From the NCBI GenBank assembly GCA_030583605.1, contig CP129466.1, forward strand, positions 248,001 to 312,000: a stretch of DNA of 64,000 nucleotides, in the 5' to 3' direction. Numbering within the stretch: the stretch's first letter is position 1; every line of letters starts with the position of its first letter. The notes below the pieces were generated by a model. That model was not told the DNA's origin and did no database searches. It saw only the letters and a list, made by a program, of their open reading frames with translations. Positions 40,749-50,652 of this stretch are shown piece by piece. The position numbers and the translations under genes were made by a program. The stretch comes from Gammaproteobacteria bacterium (GTDB taxonomy: Bacteria; Pseudomonadota; Gammaproteobacteria; Steroidobacterales; GCA-2729495).

Positions 40749-41774
40749 GTGGAAGTTGACATCATCGTCGAGCCGAACCTGACCGCATGGCAACTCATCG
40801 AGCTATCCCGGGCGGCTGAGCGCTACGGCGTGCGTGCGCTGTGGATGTCGAACTACTTCGCGCACTGGGACCCGTTCGTGAGCCTGACGCCGGCAGCGCT
40901 GGCGACGAAGAGCCTGAAGGTCGGTGCGCTGGCGCTCTCGCCGTTCGAGATGCATCCCCTGAAGATCGCCAATGCCGTGCTGTCGCTGAACGAGATCTCC
41001 GGGGGCCGCGCCGAAGTATCCATTGGCGCCGGCGAAGGCAACCTCGATGCGATGGCGCTGACGAAGCCGCCGAAGATCGTGCGCGCAGTCCGTGAGGCGG
41101 TGGAGATCGTCGTCGGCGCAGGCCGTGGCGCGCTCAAGCAGGACGGCTACCGGGGCGAAGACTTCCAGGTGACCTATCCTTGCGCCTACGACTGGCTGAA
41201 GGCACCGCCGCCGTACGTGTACCTCGGTGCCTACCGGCACATGATGATGCGCGCCGGGGCCCGTGTGGCCGACGGCGTGTTCATCGGCTGCACGCCGCTC
41301 GAGATCCTGCAGCCGGCGATCGCGGCCATCAATGCGGGGCTCGCGAAGCGGGAACGGCCCAAGCAGGGCTTCAGCATCAACAGCTTCTGGGCCTGGCACC
41401 TGAAGCAAGACCGCGCCGAGGGCTATCGCGAGTCACGCCGCGAGCTCGCCTGGCGCGCCCGCAAGCTCGACCCGGAGCTCATCAAGCTTTTCCTCGCTCC
41501 CGACGACGTCAAGCTGGTGCGCGAGCACTGGCAGGCGTTCGTCAACGCGTGGTTCGATCGCTCCGGCAACATTCAGGGAGTGCCCGAACGCATCACCAAG
41601 GCGCTGTGCGAAGGCTTCACCTCCACCGGCGGACTGGAGGATCTCGATCGCGAGATCGAGCGCTTCCGCAAGTTCGGTACGCTCGGCCAGACCACCATTG
41701 CACTGCGCCTGCACGACGACCCGATGGCAGCACTCGCCATCATCGGCGAGCACGTGGTGCCGGCACTGCGTTAG
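40749..41774 (+). CDS. LLM-class (luciferase-like) flavin-dependent oxidoreductase
   Basis: This is a TIM-barrel flavoenzyme of the bacterial-luciferase superfamily, using FMN or F420. It has 341 residues from GTG 40749 (EVDIIVEPNLTAWQLIELSR); a TTG at 40719 is in frame but less consistent. Family features are the N-terminal strand, LWMSNYFAHWDPF, NEISGGRAEVSIGAGEGNLD (the typical SGGRxxxGIGxG region) and the C-terminal VPERITKAL. Overall it is closest in feel to F420/FMN-dependent 5,10-methylene-H4MPT reductase-like proteins. Cofactor and substrate cannot be assigned from sequence. Confidence 0.8.
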   Translation: MEVDIIVEPNLTAWQLIELSRAAERYGVRALWMSNYFAHWDPFVSLTPAALATKSLKVGALALSPFEMHPLKIANAVLSLNEISGGRAEVSIGAGEGNLDAMALTKPPKIVRAVREAVEIVVGAGRGALKQDGYRGEDFQVTYPCAYDWLKAPPPYVYLGAYRHMMMRAGARVADGVFIGCTPLEILQPAIAAINAGLAKRERPKQGFSINSFWAWHLKQDRAEGYRESRRELAWRARKLDPELIKLFLAPDDVKLVREHWQAFVNAWFDRSGNIQGVPERITKALCEGFTSTGGLEDLDREIERFRKFGTLGQTTIALRLHDDPMAALAIIGEHVVPALR

Positions 41775-42035
41775 GGTCTGGCGTGGCGTGAGTCGGGTCG
41801 AAGACCGACGCCAATGCCGAACAGCGTGCGGCGATGACGTTCCTCCAACACGCCCGCCACGCCGTCCCCTCCAGCCGCCCGGTTGAGTGCCGGGCCACCC
41901 CATCACCCGCGCATACCGGACTAAGGCGGGGGCCGCTCCGCCATCGGGCTCCGCGCGCGGGATCAACGCATCGACTTGGCAAGCGTCCCCGCAGGTCAGC
42001 GATGAACCGTAAAAAGGGCGACTCGTCAGCGGCCG

Positions 42036-43367
42036 TTATCGGGCAGGCTCGGCCACAAGATCGTAGGTGTCCGAGCCCGTGATGGTCACGTCGAGGAAGT
42101 CGCCCGGGCGCACCCGGAGCGGTGCCGCGATTCTTACCACGCCGTCGATCTCCGGTGCGTCGCCGGGGCCGCGGGCGATGGCGCCGTTGTCATCCGTTGC
42201 GTCCACCAGCACGCGCAGGTTCTGGCCGACCCTGGCCGCCAGCCGCTCGGCGCTGATGCGTGCCGCGAGCTCCATGAACCGGGCCTGGCGTTCTGTGGCG
42301 ACCGCGGTGGGCACGTGGTCAGGCAGGTCGTTGGCGGCGGCACCTGCAACCGGCGAGTAGGTGAAACATCCCACGCGGTCGAGGCGGGCCTCGCCGAGCC
42401 AGTCGAGCAGCGCCTCGAAATCCTCGTCGGTTTCGCCGGGAAAACCGACGATGAAGGTGCTGCGTATGGTGAGCTCCGGGCAGATGTCGCGCCAGCGGCC
42501 GATGCGCGCGAGCGTGTCCTCCGCATGCGCCGGGCGGCGCATCAGCCGGAGGATGCGCGGGCTTGCGTGCTGGAAGGGAATGTCGAGGTAGGGCAGCACC
42601 CGGCCCTCGGCCATCAGCGGCAGCACCTCGTCCACGTGCGGATACGGGTACACGTAGTGCAGGCGCACCCAGGCGCCGAGCGTGCCGAGCGCCCGGGCGA
42701 GATCGAGGAAACGGCTCTTCAGCGGCTGGCCGTTCCAGAAATCCAGGCGGTAACGCAGGTCCGCGCCGTAGGCGCTGGTGTCCTGCGAGATCACCAGCAG
42801 CTCACGCACGCCGGCCCGCACGAGCCGCTCGGCTTCCTGCATCACCTCGCCGATCGGCCGGCTGGCGAGGTCGCCGCGCATGGACGGAATGATGCAGAAG
42901 CTGCAGCGATGGTTGCAGCCTTCACTCACTTTCAGATAAGCATAGTGGCGCGGCGTCAGGCGGATGCCCTGTGGCGGCACCAGGTCCATGAACGGATCGT
43001 GTGGCTTCGGCGCGTGGGCATGCACGGCCTCCATCACCTCGGCATAGGCTTGCGGGCCGGTGACCGCGAGCACCTCGGGGTGGCGCGCGGTGATCGTCTC
43101 GCGTCGGGCGCCGAGGCAGCCGGTCACGATCACGCGACCGTTCTCGTCGAGCGCTTCGCCTATGGCGTCGAGCGATTCCTCGACGGCGGAATCGATGAAG
43201 CCGCAGGTGTTGACGACCACGAGATCGGCACTCTCGTAGGAGGGCGAGACCTCGTAACCTTCGGCGCGAAGTTGCGTGAGAATGCGCTCGGAGTCCACCA
43301 GCGCCTTCGGGCAGCCGAGGCTGACGAAGCCGATGCGCGGCGGAGTGCCGGGTTTCCCGCGGGCCAT
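42036..43367 (-). CDS. rimO: Ribosomal protein S12 methylthiotransferase RimO
   Basis: RimO is a radical-SAM enzyme that methylthiolates Asp88 of ribosomal protein S12. It has 443 residues (E. coli 441). The UPF0004 domain carries Cys19, Cys55 and Cys84 for one 4Fe-4S cluster. The radical-SAM triad CNHRCSFC is at 151-158, and a C-terminal TRAM domain at about 375-440. [14 protein letters not shown] distinguishes RimO from MiaB. The upstream 261-bp spacer to the LLM gene shows no other gene. Confidence 0.97.
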   Translation of the reverse strand: MARGKPGTPPRIGFVSLGCPKALVDSERILTQLRAEGYEVSPSYESADLVVVNTCGFIDSAVEESLDAIGEALDENGRVIVTGCLGARRETITARHPEVLAVTGPQAYAEVMEAVHAHAPKPHDPFMDLVPPQGIRLTPRHYAYLKVSEGCNHRCSFCIIPSMRGDLASRPIGEVMQEAERLVRAGVRELLVISQDTSAYGADLRYRLDFWNGQPLKSRFLDLARALGTLGAWVRLHYVYPYPHVDEVLPLMAEGRVLPYLDIPFQHASPRILRLMRRPAHAEDTLARIGRWRDICPELTIRSTFIVGFPGETDEDFEALLDWLGEARLDRVGCFTYSPVAGAAANDLPDHVPTAVATERQARFMELAARISAERLAARVGQNLRVLVDATDDNGAIARGPGDAPEIDGVVRIAAPLRVRPGDFLDVTITGSDTYDLVAEPAR

Positions 43368-43440
43368 GGATCAGGCGCGCACGGTCAGCGCTGTGGCGTC
43401 GATGCCGGCACGGCCCAGCCGCGGCCCATCGCGACTCTCA

Positions 43441-44514
43441 TTACCCGGCGGCCGGCACGGCCTGGTGGCCGAGACTGCCGGAGGGCATCTGGAAGCGGGC
43501 GAGGTAGCGGCTGACGAGCCCGCTCACATGGCGCATCGGTTCGGCGAGCACGGTGAAGCAGGGCGGCTGGCGGCGCAGGGCCGACCACTGCTCACGCTCG
43601 ATGACACGCTCGAGATAGGTCAGGTTCTGCTCCACCGCTTCGAAATAGGGATTGCGCCCGTCGCAAACCACTTCCATGTAGCGATAGGCGCGATTGAACT
43701 TGTTCTCCAGGCGATCGCGGGCTGAGAGCCGGTAGAAGCCGGGTGTCTGGCGCAGCAGGTCGACACCCGAGGCATACTGGATGCCGGCAGGCGCATCGGT
43801 CGGCCGGGTGGCGACCCCGGCAAGCACGAACTCTGCATACAGCCGGTCGCGGCATTTCTCCAGGTAACAGCGATCGGCCATCTGTGCGAGCAGATCCGCC
43901 GTGCCGAGCAGGTGCCCCATCACACTGTCCTTGGGGTCGTCGAGCTCGATGTCATCGAGGCTCATTTCATAACCGGTGAAATGCACCACCTGGGTGGCGA
44001 TGGCCACCTGGTCGCGAAGCCCGATCCGGGGCAGGTAGCTACGCAGGAACTCGGCGCTGCGCGAGACGTGGTGGCCGGTGAACTCCGCGCCATTCAGTAT
44101 CGCGGACTCCGAGCGGCGGCGGATGTAGCCGGCGTCATGGAACAGCGCGGCGATCAGCCCGGTGAGGGCGCGCGCGTGGCCGAGCCGGTCGGCCTCGGCC
44201 ACCGTCTTCTCGTAGCCGGCCAGCAGCCTCGCCATCGCCAGCGACATGTCGAGCGTGTGCTGGATGTCGTGATAGAGGGTGTCGCAGCCGAAGTAGTCCT
44301 CGAAATTGCCACGAAACAGCCGCTCGAAATCGTGAAACGCCACCCACAGGGCATCGAATGGGCTGCCGGGAAACGCCTGCTGGAAGATCTCCTGCACGGC
44401 GTCGCGTACCGCGGCCGGCGAGCTCACGCATACCCGTCCGGTCACGTCGAACTCGTTTGGCCGGACCCGGAACGGCCGGCTCGCGGTGCTCTCGATGATC
44501 GTGGTGTCGGACAT
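43441..44514 (-). CDS. HD-domain phosphohydrolase-like protein
   Basis: This is a predicted metal-dependent phosphohydrolase of unknown substrate. From ATG 44514 (MSDTTIIESTASRPFRVRPN) it has 357 residues. Metal-binding residues fit the HD pattern: His82 and His86 in YHDIQH, and His126-Asp127 in ALFHDAGY, followed by a conserved HHVSRSAEF. This spacing resembles cyclic-nucleotide phosphodiesterase-type HD proteins. There is no sensor or membrane segment. It stands between rimO and xthA, and the neighbours give no functional clue. Confidence 0.75.
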   Translation of the reverse strand: MSDTTIIESTASRPFRVRPNEFDVTGRVCVSSPAAVRDAVQEIFQQAFPGSPFDALWVAFHDFERLFRGNFEDYFGCDTLYHDIQHTLDMSLAMARLLAGYEKTVAEADRLGHARALTGLIAALFHDAGYIRRRSESAILNGAEFTGHHVSRSAEFLRSYLPRIGLRDQVAIATQVVHFTGYEMSLDDIELDDPKDSVMGHLLGTADLLAQMADRCYLEKCRDRLYAEFVLAGVATRPTDAPAGIQYASGVDLLRQTPGFYRLSARDRLENKFNRAYRYMEVVCDGRNPYFEAVEQNLTYLERVIEREQWSALRRQPPCFTVLAEPMRHVSGLVSRYLARFQMPSGSLGHQAVPAAG

Positions 44515-44609
44515 CAGCGGAATTCTTGCACCGCGCCGGTGGGCGCACAACGCCCAGAATGGGGGCGGAACTGCCGTATTGGCGCGGGATTATGCGGCCA
44601 CGGCGCCGA

Positions 44610-45374
44610 TTATTGGAAAGTCGCCCACACCGGCGTGTGATCGGAAGGCTGCTCGCGCCCCCGTGGCGCGCTGTCGATCGCGCAGGCGACGCAGCGCCCG
44701 GTGAGCGCCGGCGAGGCCAGGATGAGGTCGATGCGCAGCCCGCGATTGCGACGGAAGGCTGCGGCGCGGTAATCCCACCAGCTGAAGGCCTTGTCCGGCT
44801 GCTCGAAGCGGCGAAACAGATCCGCGAAGCCCAGTGCCGCGATGGCCCCGAGCCGCTCGCGTTCCGGCTCGCTGCAGAGCACCTGCCCGCGCCACGCCTC
44901 GGGGTCGTGCACGTCGCGGTCCTCGGGCGCGATGTTGAAGTCGCCCATCACCGCGACGTTCGGGTGGCGGTCGAGTTCCGCGCGCAGGTAATCACGCAGC
45001 GCGGCGAGCCAGCGCAGCTTGTATTCGTACTTTTCGGAGCCGACGCTCTGGCCGTTCGGCACGTAGAGATTGAGGAGCCGCAGATCGCCGTAGCTCGCCG
45101 CGAGCGCACGCTTCTGCTCGTCCGCGAATCCCGGCAGGCCGCACACGATGTCGCGTGGTTCGGTGCGCGAAAGCAGCGCGACGCCGTTGTAGGCCTTCTG
45201 CCCGTCCACGGCGCAACGGTAGCCGAGCGCCTCGAACTCCGCGGCCGGGAATGCCTCGGTGACCACCTTGATTTCCTGCAGACCGAGCACGTCCGGGCGG
45301 GCTTCCTCGAGCCAGTCCTTCACGTGCGCAAGGCGCTGGCGGATGGAGTTGACGTTCCAGGTGGCGATTTTCAT
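44610..45374 (-). CDS. xthA: Exodeoxyribonuclease III
   Basis: This is an AP endonuclease and 3'-5' exonuclease for base-excision repair. From ATG 45374 (MKIATWNVNSIRQRLAHVKD) it has 254 residues. The EEP-fold residues are clear: Asn7, Glu34 in LQEIKV, the GDFNIAPEDRDV motif with catalytic Asp and Asn, and the C-terminal SDHTPV with catalytic His. The start overlaps the prlC stop by 4 bp (ATGA), so the two are translationally coupled. A longer in-frame N-terminus lies inside prlC and is not used. Confidence 0.96.
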   Translation of the reverse strand: MKIATWNVNSIRQRLAHVKDWLEEARPDVLGLQEIKVVTEAFPAAEFEALGYRCAVDGQKAYNGVALLSRTEPRDIVCGLPGFADEQKRALAASYGDLRLLNLYVPNGQSVGSEKYEYKLRWLAALRDYLRAELDRHPNVAVMGDFNIAPEDRDVHDPEAWRGQVLCSEPERERLGAIAALGFADLFRRFEQPDKAFSWWDYRAAAFRRNRGLRIDLILASPALTGRCVACAIDSAPRGREQPSDHTPVWATFQ

Positions 45375-47467
45375 CTGGTGTGCAGTGGGGCGGCCGCTCC
45401 CGCCGCGCCGGCCCCGCTCTCGCCTGCGGCTGCGACGGTGATGCCGGAGTGGCGCAGCAGGGCGGCGATGTCGGGCGCGCGGCCGCGAAAATTGCGAAAC
45501 GCCACGCCGATGTCGCGGCTGCCGCCAATCTCGAGGATCTCCTCGCGGAAGCGCTGCGCGAGCGCGCGGTTGAGCACGCCCTGTTCCTCGAACGCGGCGT
45601 AGGCGTCGGACGAGAGCACCTCGGCCCACTTGTAGCTGTAGTAACCGGCGGCATAGCCGCCGCCGAAAATGTGGGCAAAGCCGTGCGGGAACCGGTCGTA
45701 GTCTGCGCCCGGCACGACCGCGACCGCCGCGCGTGTCTCGCGCAGCAGCGGCATGATCCGCGCGCCGGCGCCCGGGTCGTACTCGGCGTGTACCCGCAGG
45801 TCGAAGAGCGCGAACTCGAGCTGGCGCACCATGTGCATGCCACCCTGGAAGACGCGTGAGGCGCGCAACCGCTCGACGGTTGCTGCGGGCAGCGGCGCGC
45901 CGGTCTCGTGGTGGCCGGAGATCATGGCGAGGATCTCTGGCTCCCAGGCGAAGCCCTCCATGAACTGGCTCGGCAGTTCCACCGCGTCCCAGGGCACGCC
46001 GTGGATGCCCGCCACACTCGGGTAGTCGATGCGGGTGAGCAGGTGGTGCAGGGCGTGGCCCATCTCATGGAACAGCGTCAGCACCTCGTCGTGCGAGAGC
46101 AGGCTCGGCGCCTTCGCGCCGGGTGGCGCGAAGTTGCACACCAGGTGCGCGACGGGGAGCTGGGTGTGGCCGTCGAGCCGCTTGCGGTTGACGCAGTCGT
46201 CCATCCACGCGCCGCTGCGCTTCTCGGAGCGGGCGTAGAAGTCCGTGAGCAGACCGCCGACCAGCCTGCCCCCGGCATCGACGACCCGGAAGTAACGCGC
46301 GTGCGGGTGCCAGAGCATGGGTCCGTCGCCCGGCTCGAGGCGCAGGCCGTAGAGCTGCTGCACCAGATCGAACAGGCCCTGCAGCACTCCCGGCAGCGGG
46401 AAATACGGCCGCAATTCTTCATCCGAAACGGCGAATTTCTGCCGGCGCAGTTCCTCGGAGTAGTAGGCGATGTCCCAGGGCTCCAGCGGGTGCCCGGCAA
46501 ACCTGGTGAGTTCGTCGATCTCCCTGCGCGCGGCCTCGCGCGAGGCGGCTACCAGCCGCCCGAGGAACTCGCGCACTTCGGCGACGGAAGTGGCCATCTT
46601 GGTGGCGAGCGAGTATTCGGCGAAACCGGCAAAGCCGACGAGACGCGCGGCTTCGTGACGCAGCGCGAGGATCTGTTCCATCACGGCGCCGTTGTCGAAT
46701 TCTGCCGGTGAAGGTGCCTGGTCGGAGGCGCGCGTCGCCCAGGCGCGGTGCAACAGCGCCCGCAGCTCGCGGTTTTTCGCGTGGGTCATCACAGTGACGT
46801 AGGTGGGTTGGTCGAGCCGCAGCAGCCAGCCGCCCGCTTCGCCCGCATCGGCGGCAGCGCGCTCGAGCAGGTGGGCCGGTATGCCGGCGAGTCGTGCCGG
46901 GTCGGTCTCGCGCTGCGACCAGGTCGCCATGGCATCGAGCAGGTTCTGCTCGAACTTCGCCTGCAACTCGGTCAGCGCTTCCATGACTTCCATGAAACGT
47001 CGCTTGGGCTCCTCGGGCAGCGTCACCCCGGCGAGGCGGAAGTCGCGCAGCGCCTGGTCGAGGAGCGCGCGAGCGCCGTCGCCGCGGTCTGCGGCCACGG
47101 TGCCGGACACCTGTTCGAACAGCTGGTAGAGCGCGCCGTTCTGGGCGATTTCCGTGTGATATCGCGAGAGCGCCGGCAGGCAGGAGTTGTAGGCATCGCG
47201 CAGCGCCGGGCTGTTGGCCACGGCGTTGAGGTGGCTCACCGGCGACCAGACCCGGTGCAGCCGGTCGCCGAGTTCCTCGAGCGGCAGCACCACGGCCTCG
47301 AAACTCGGCGCACCGTCGCGCGTGCGGGCGAGGAGCTCCTCCAGAGCCCTGCGATTCGCCGCGAGCGTCTGTTGCAGTGCCGGCTCGACGTGCTCGGGGC
47401 GGATAGCGGCAAACTCCGGCAACCCGTCGGGCCGGGGGGCGAGCAGGGGATTCGTCATGGCGTCCAT
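45371..47467 (-). CDS. prlC: Oligopeptidase A (M3 family zinc metallopeptidase)
   Basis: This is a cytoplasmic zinc endopeptidase that degrades peptides, including signal-peptide fragments. It has 698 residues (E. coli PrlC 680). The zinc site HEMGH is at about 464-468, with the downstream EGFAWEP glutamate segment. The N-terminus (NPLLAPRPDGLPEFAAIRPE) and PYFPL segment match the thimet-like family. MTN four codons later is an alternative start. The C-terminal 15 residues are Ala/Gly-rich. It diverges from gorA across 74 bp. Confidence 0.96.
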   Translation of the reverse strand: MDAMTNPLLAPRPDGLPEFAAIRPEHVEPALQQTLAANRRALEELLARTRDGAPSFEAVVLPLEELGDRLHRVWSPVSHLNAVANSPALRDAYNSCLPALSRYHTEIAQNGALYQLFEQVSGTVAADRGDGARALLDQALRDFRLAGVTLPEEPKRRFMEVMEALTELQAKFEQNLLDAMATWSQRETDPARLAGIPAHLLERAAADAGEAGGWLLRLDQPTYVTVMTHAKNRELRALLHRAWATRASDQAPSPAEFDNGAVMEQILALRHEAARLVGFAGFAEYSLATKMATSVAEVREFLGRLVAASREAARREIDELTRFAGHPLEPWDIAYYSEELRRQKFAVSDEELRPYFPLPGVLQGLFDLVQQLYGLRLEPGDGPMLWHPHARYFRVVDAGGRLVGGLLTDFYARSEKRSGAWMDDCVNRKRLDGHTQLPVAHLVCNFAPPGAKAPSLLSHDEVLTLFHEMGHALHHLLTRIDYPSVAGIHGVPWDAVELPSQFMEGFAWEPEILAMISGHHETGAPLPAATVERLRASRVFQGGMHMVRQLEFALFDLRVHAEYDPGAGARIMPLLRETRAAVAVVPGADYDRFPHGFAHIFGGGYAAGYYSYKWAEVLSSDAYAAFEEQGVLNRALAQRFREEILEIGGSRDIGVAFRNFRGRAPDIAALLRHSGITVAAAGESGAGAAGAAAPLHTR

Positions 47468-47541
47468 TCACTCGATAAGGTCGCGGCCGACAGCCTGCTA
47501 ATATTCCGGTCTCCTGTCCATAGTCAACCAGCGAATCCCCC

Positions 47542-48891
47542 ATGAGCGAGTCCTTTGATCTCATCACCATCGGTGGTGGCAGCGGCGGGCTGGCTGCGGC
47601 CCAGCGCGCCGCCGCATACGGGGCACGGGTCGCGCTCATCGAACAGGCCCGCCTAGGCGGCACCTGCGTCAACGTCGGCTGCGTGCCGAAAAAGATCATG
47701 TGGAATGCGGCCAATCTCGGCCACGGGTTCGACGACGCGCGTGACTACGGTTTCGCGCTGCCGCGCGAGATCGCACACGACTGGGGTGGATTGCGCGCAA
47801 AGCGCGACGCATACCTGCTGCGGTTGAACGGAATCTACGCGGCCAACCTCGAAAAGAGGGGGATCCACGTCGTGCGCGGCACGGCGCGGTTCCGGGGGCC
47901 GCGAAGCGTCGAAGCGGCCGGCCAGGTCTTCGAAGCGCCGCATATCATCGTCGCCACCGGTGGTTATCCGATGGTGCCGGAGCTGCCCGGCGCCGGGCTG
48001 GGCATCACCTCCGACGGGTTCTTCGAACTCGATGCCTGCCCGCGGCGAATCGCGGTGGTCGGCAGCGGCTACATCGCGGTCGAGCTCTCCGGCGTGCTGG
48101 CCGCGCTCGGCGCGCAGGTGTCGCTGTTCGCCCGCCACGACAGCCTGCTGCGCAGCTTCGATGCAATGTTGCAGGAGTCGGTCATCGGGACCCTGCAGGG
48201 CGCCGGTGTCGAGCTGCGCTGGCGTGCGATCACCGTGGCGCTGGAGCGAACCGACGAGGGATTGCGGCTCGCCACCCGCGACGGCGTTCGCCATGGCCCG
48301 TTCGACCACGTGCTGTGGGCGGTCGGGCGCAAGCCCGCAACCGCCGGACTGCACCTCGACGCCGCAGGCATCGAGCCGGACGCGGGCGGCTTCATCCCCA
48401 CCAACCGCTTCCAGGCGACCCGCGTGAGCGGCATCTACGCGGTCGGCGACGTCACCGGGCGCGAGGCATTGACGCCGGTCGCGGTCGCGGCCGGCCGCAG
48501 GCTCGCCGACCGGCTGTTCGGCGGGATGGCGGACCGCCGCCTCGAGTACGAGAACATCCCCTCCGTGGTGTTCTCACACCCGCCGATAGGCAGTTGCGGC
48601 CTGTCGGAGCAGGCCGCCCGCCAGCGGCATGGCGCCGCAGTCAAGGTATACGAGTCGCAGTTCGTGCCGCTGTACAACGCGGTGACCACGCACAAGCCGA
48701 AAGCACGGGTGAAGCTCGTGACGGCCGGCGCGGACGAGCGCGTGGTCGGCTGCCACATCTTCGGCCCCGGCGCAGACGAGATCCTGCAGGGTTTCGCGGT
48801 GGCGATCCACATGGGCGCGACCAAGCGCGACTTCGACGATACGGTGGCGATCCATCCGACGCTCGCAGAGGAACTGGTGACGCTGCGATAG
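47542..48891 (+). CDS. gorA: Glutathione-disulfide reductase
   Basis: This is an NADPH-dependent flavoenzyme that keeps glutathione reduced. It has 449 residues (E. coli 450). FAD-binding GGGSGG is at 11-16, the redox-active pair is Cys42/Cys47 in [13 protein letters not shown], and the NADPH Rossmann motif is [13 protein letters not shown]. The C-terminal HPTLAEELV carries the catalytic His and Glu. It converges on aroE with a REP-like hairpin between them. Closely related families (trypanothione reductase) have the same motifs; the bacterial context favours gorA. Confidence 0.95.
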   Translation: MSESFDLITIGGGSGGLAAAQRAAAYGARVALIEQARLGGTCVNVGCVPKKIMWNAANLGHGFDDARDYGFALPREIAHDWGGLRAKRDAYLLRLNGIYAANLEKRGIHVVRGTARFRGPRSVEAAGQVFEAPHIIVATGGYPMVPELPGAGLGITSDGFFELDACPRRIAVVGSGYIAVELSGVLAALGAQVSLFARHDSLLRSFDAMLQESVIGTLQGAGVELRWRAITVALERTDEGLRLATRDGVRHGPFDHVLWAVGRKPATAGLHLDAAGIEPDAGGFIPTNRFQATRVSGIYAVGDVTGREALTPVAVAAGRRLADRLFGGMADRRLEYENIPSVVFSHPPIGSCGLSEQAARQRHGAAVKVYESQFVPLYNAVTTHKPKARVKLVTAGADERVVGCHIFGPGADEILQGFAVAIHMGATKRDFDDTVAIHPTLAEELVTLR

Positions 48892-48900
48892 GCCGTAAGG

Positions 48901-48981
48901 GTCGCGGCTGGCGCCGCTCCTACACGGCTTCGTTCAGCGCAGCGACGTACGAAACCCTGCAGGAGCGGCGCCAGCCGCGAC
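48901..48981. repeat. REP-like palindrome between gorA and aroE
   Basis: Perfect 21-bp inverted arms (48901-48921 and 48961-48981, containing GGCTGGCGCC) with a 39-nt loop fill the gap between the convergent genes. The right arm abuts the aroE stop codon. The core matches the repeat at 30572-30631, making it the second member of the same family here. It may act as a bidirectional terminator. Confidence 0.8.
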
Positions 48982-49794
48982 CTACGGCAGCTTTGCGCGC
49001 ACCGGCCCGGTTTGCGGCCGCACGCCGCGCCAGATGAAGAACGATTCCGCGGCCTGCTCGACGAGCATGCCCCAGCCCTGGTAGACGCGGCTGGCGCCGT
49101 GCTGGCGTGCCCAGGCGACGAACGGCGTGTCGGTCATCGCGTAGGCGAGGTCGTAACACACGGTGTCGGGCGTGATGATCGCGGGCGGAAACGGCGGCAA
49201 CTCGCCGCGTAACCCTGCAGAGGTGGCGTTGATCACGAGGTCGAACGCCTGCTTGCCGAGATCCTCGAAGCGACAGGCGCCAACCGGGCCCAGGCGCTCG
49301 AAACGCCCGGCGAGTTCGCGTGCGCGTTCGATGGTGCGGTTGGCGATGTGCAGGCTCTCCGGGCCGCTCCCGAGCAGTGCGGGCACGATGCCGCGGGTCG
49401 CGCCGCCGGCACCGAGCACGAGTATGCGTATGCCCTTCAGCGTCACGTCCAGGTTGCTGCCGAGATCCGTGAGCAGCCCGACGCCGTCGGTGTTGTCGCC
49501 GTCGAGCCGGCCGTCGGTCGCCACGGTGAGGGTATTGGCGGCGCCGGCGAGGTGGGCGCGATCGGTGAGCTGGTCGGCGAGCCGCGCGACATGCTCCTTG
49601 TGCGGGACCGTGACATTGAGCCCGCGAATGCCCTCGGCGACGAGCTCTTTCAGCCGGCGCTCGAGATCGGGCTCGGCGATGTCGTAGGCCTCGTAGACGA
49701 TGTCCTCGCCGGTCTGTTTCGCGAACAGCCGGTGGATGACGGGGGACTTGCTGTGACTGATCGGGTGGCCGACGACCCCGTAACGGTCGGTCAT
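48982..49794 (-). CDS. aroE: Shikimate dehydrogenase
   Basis: AroE reduces 3-dehydroshikimate to shikimate with NADPH in aromatic amino-acid synthesis. It has 270 residues (E. coli 272). Shikimate-binding Ser14 and Ser16 lie in ISHSKSP, catalytic Lys66 in NVTVPHKE and Asp103 in NTDG. NADPH motif GAGGATRG is at 128-135. It ends QGWGMLVEQAAESFFIWRG, typical of AroE. The tag gene is divergent, about 230 bp upstream. Confidence 0.97.
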   Translation of the reverse strand: MTDRYGVVGHPISHSKSPVIHRLFAKQTGEDIVYEAYDIAEPDLERRLKELVAEGIRGLNVTVPHKEHVARLADQLTDRAHLAGAANTLTVATDGRLDGDNTDGVGLLTDLGSNLDVTLKGIRILVLGAGGATRGIVPALLGSGPESLHIANRTIERARELAGRFERLGPVGACRFEDLGKQAFDLVINATSAGLRGELPPFPPAIITPDTVCYDLAYAMTDTPFVAWARQHGASRVYQGWGMLVEQAAESFFIWRGVRPQTGPVRAKLP

Positions 49795-50025
49795 TGGCGG
49801 AATCTGCCGTACTGCTTCGCCACGACGCCTCCCCGCTGCGCGTTGCCCGCCCCGTTTTTTACCCTAATACGCTGCAGCGTGTCCAACCGCCTGTGCCTGG
49901 CGTCGAAGCCATGCGCTTGCCGTGGATTGGACCTTTGCACCGCCGGAGCAGCCGCCTCAAGATGCACACTGGCGTGCCCCGGCCGTGCTGGCCGGCCTGG
50001 CGCCCGGACGAGGATGGGGGGTCCG

Positions 50026-50613
50026 ATGGTGAAACCCGCGCAGCGTTGCCCGTGGTCGGAGGGCATCAGCGAGGCCTATCTCGCCTACCACGACACCGAG
50101 TGGGGCGTGCCGGCGCGTGACGATGCGCGGCAGTTCGAATTCCTCGTGCTGGAAAGCGCGCAGGCCGGGCTGAGCTGGTCCACGATCCTGCACCGTCGCG
50201 ACGGCTACCGCCGGGCGTTCGCGGGTTTCGACCCGCAGCGTGTCGCACGCTTCACGCCGAAACACATTGCGGCCCTGCTCCAGGACACCGGCATCATCCG
50301 CAACCGCCTCAAGGTGGAGGCCGCGGTCGGCAATGCGCGGGCGTTTCTCGCCGTGCAGGAGGCGTTCGGCAGTTTCAGCGATTACATCTGGCGCTTCGTG
50401 GAGGGCAAGCCGGTGCACAACCGCTGGCGCCGCCAGTCCGAGGTGCCAGCCACCAGCCCGGTCTCCGACGCGCTCAGCCGCGATCTCAAGGCGCGCGGCT
50501 TTCGCTTCGTCGGCAGCACGATCATGTACGCCCATATGCAGGCGACCGGGCTCGTCAACGATCACCTCGTCGGCTGTTTCCGCCATGCGCAGTGCCGGGC
50601 ACTGGGGGGCTGA
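50026..50613 (+). CDS. tag: DNA-3-methyladenine glycosylase I
   Basis: Tag excises 3-methyladenine from alkylated DNA. From ATG 50026 (MVKPAQRCPWSEG) it has 195 residues (E. coli 187). Zinc ligands are retained: Cys8, His22 in YHDTEWGVP, and the C-terminal His180/Cys184 in DHLVGC. Glu38 in FEFLVLESAQAGLSW is the usual active-site segment. An earlier ATG at 50013 is possible; GGGGGG lies better spaced before 50026. It may pair functionally with xthA in base-excision repair. Confidence 0.95.
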   Translation: MVKPAQRCPWSEGISEAYLAYHDTEWGVPARDDARQFEFLVLESAQAGLSWSTILHRRDGYRRAFAGFDPQRVARFTPKHIAALLQDTGIIRNRLKVEAAVGNARAFLAVQEAFGSFSDYIWRFVEGKPVHNRWRRQSEVPATSPVSDALSRDLKARGFRFVGSTIMYAHMQATGLVNDHLVGCFRHAQCRALGG

Positions 50614-50652
50614 TGGAGTGTCCGGCCCGGCAGGCGCCGGGCGTCGGTGCGC

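Noticed and set aside
41775..42035. Possible small gene in the 261-bp spacer before rimO
   Set aside because: The short frames lack a ribosome-binding site and a recognisable protein pattern. I see nothing supportable there.
49348..50025. Long in-frame extension upstream of Tag
   Set aside because: It is antisense to aroE, and Tag homologues start within a few residues of the Cys zinc ligand.
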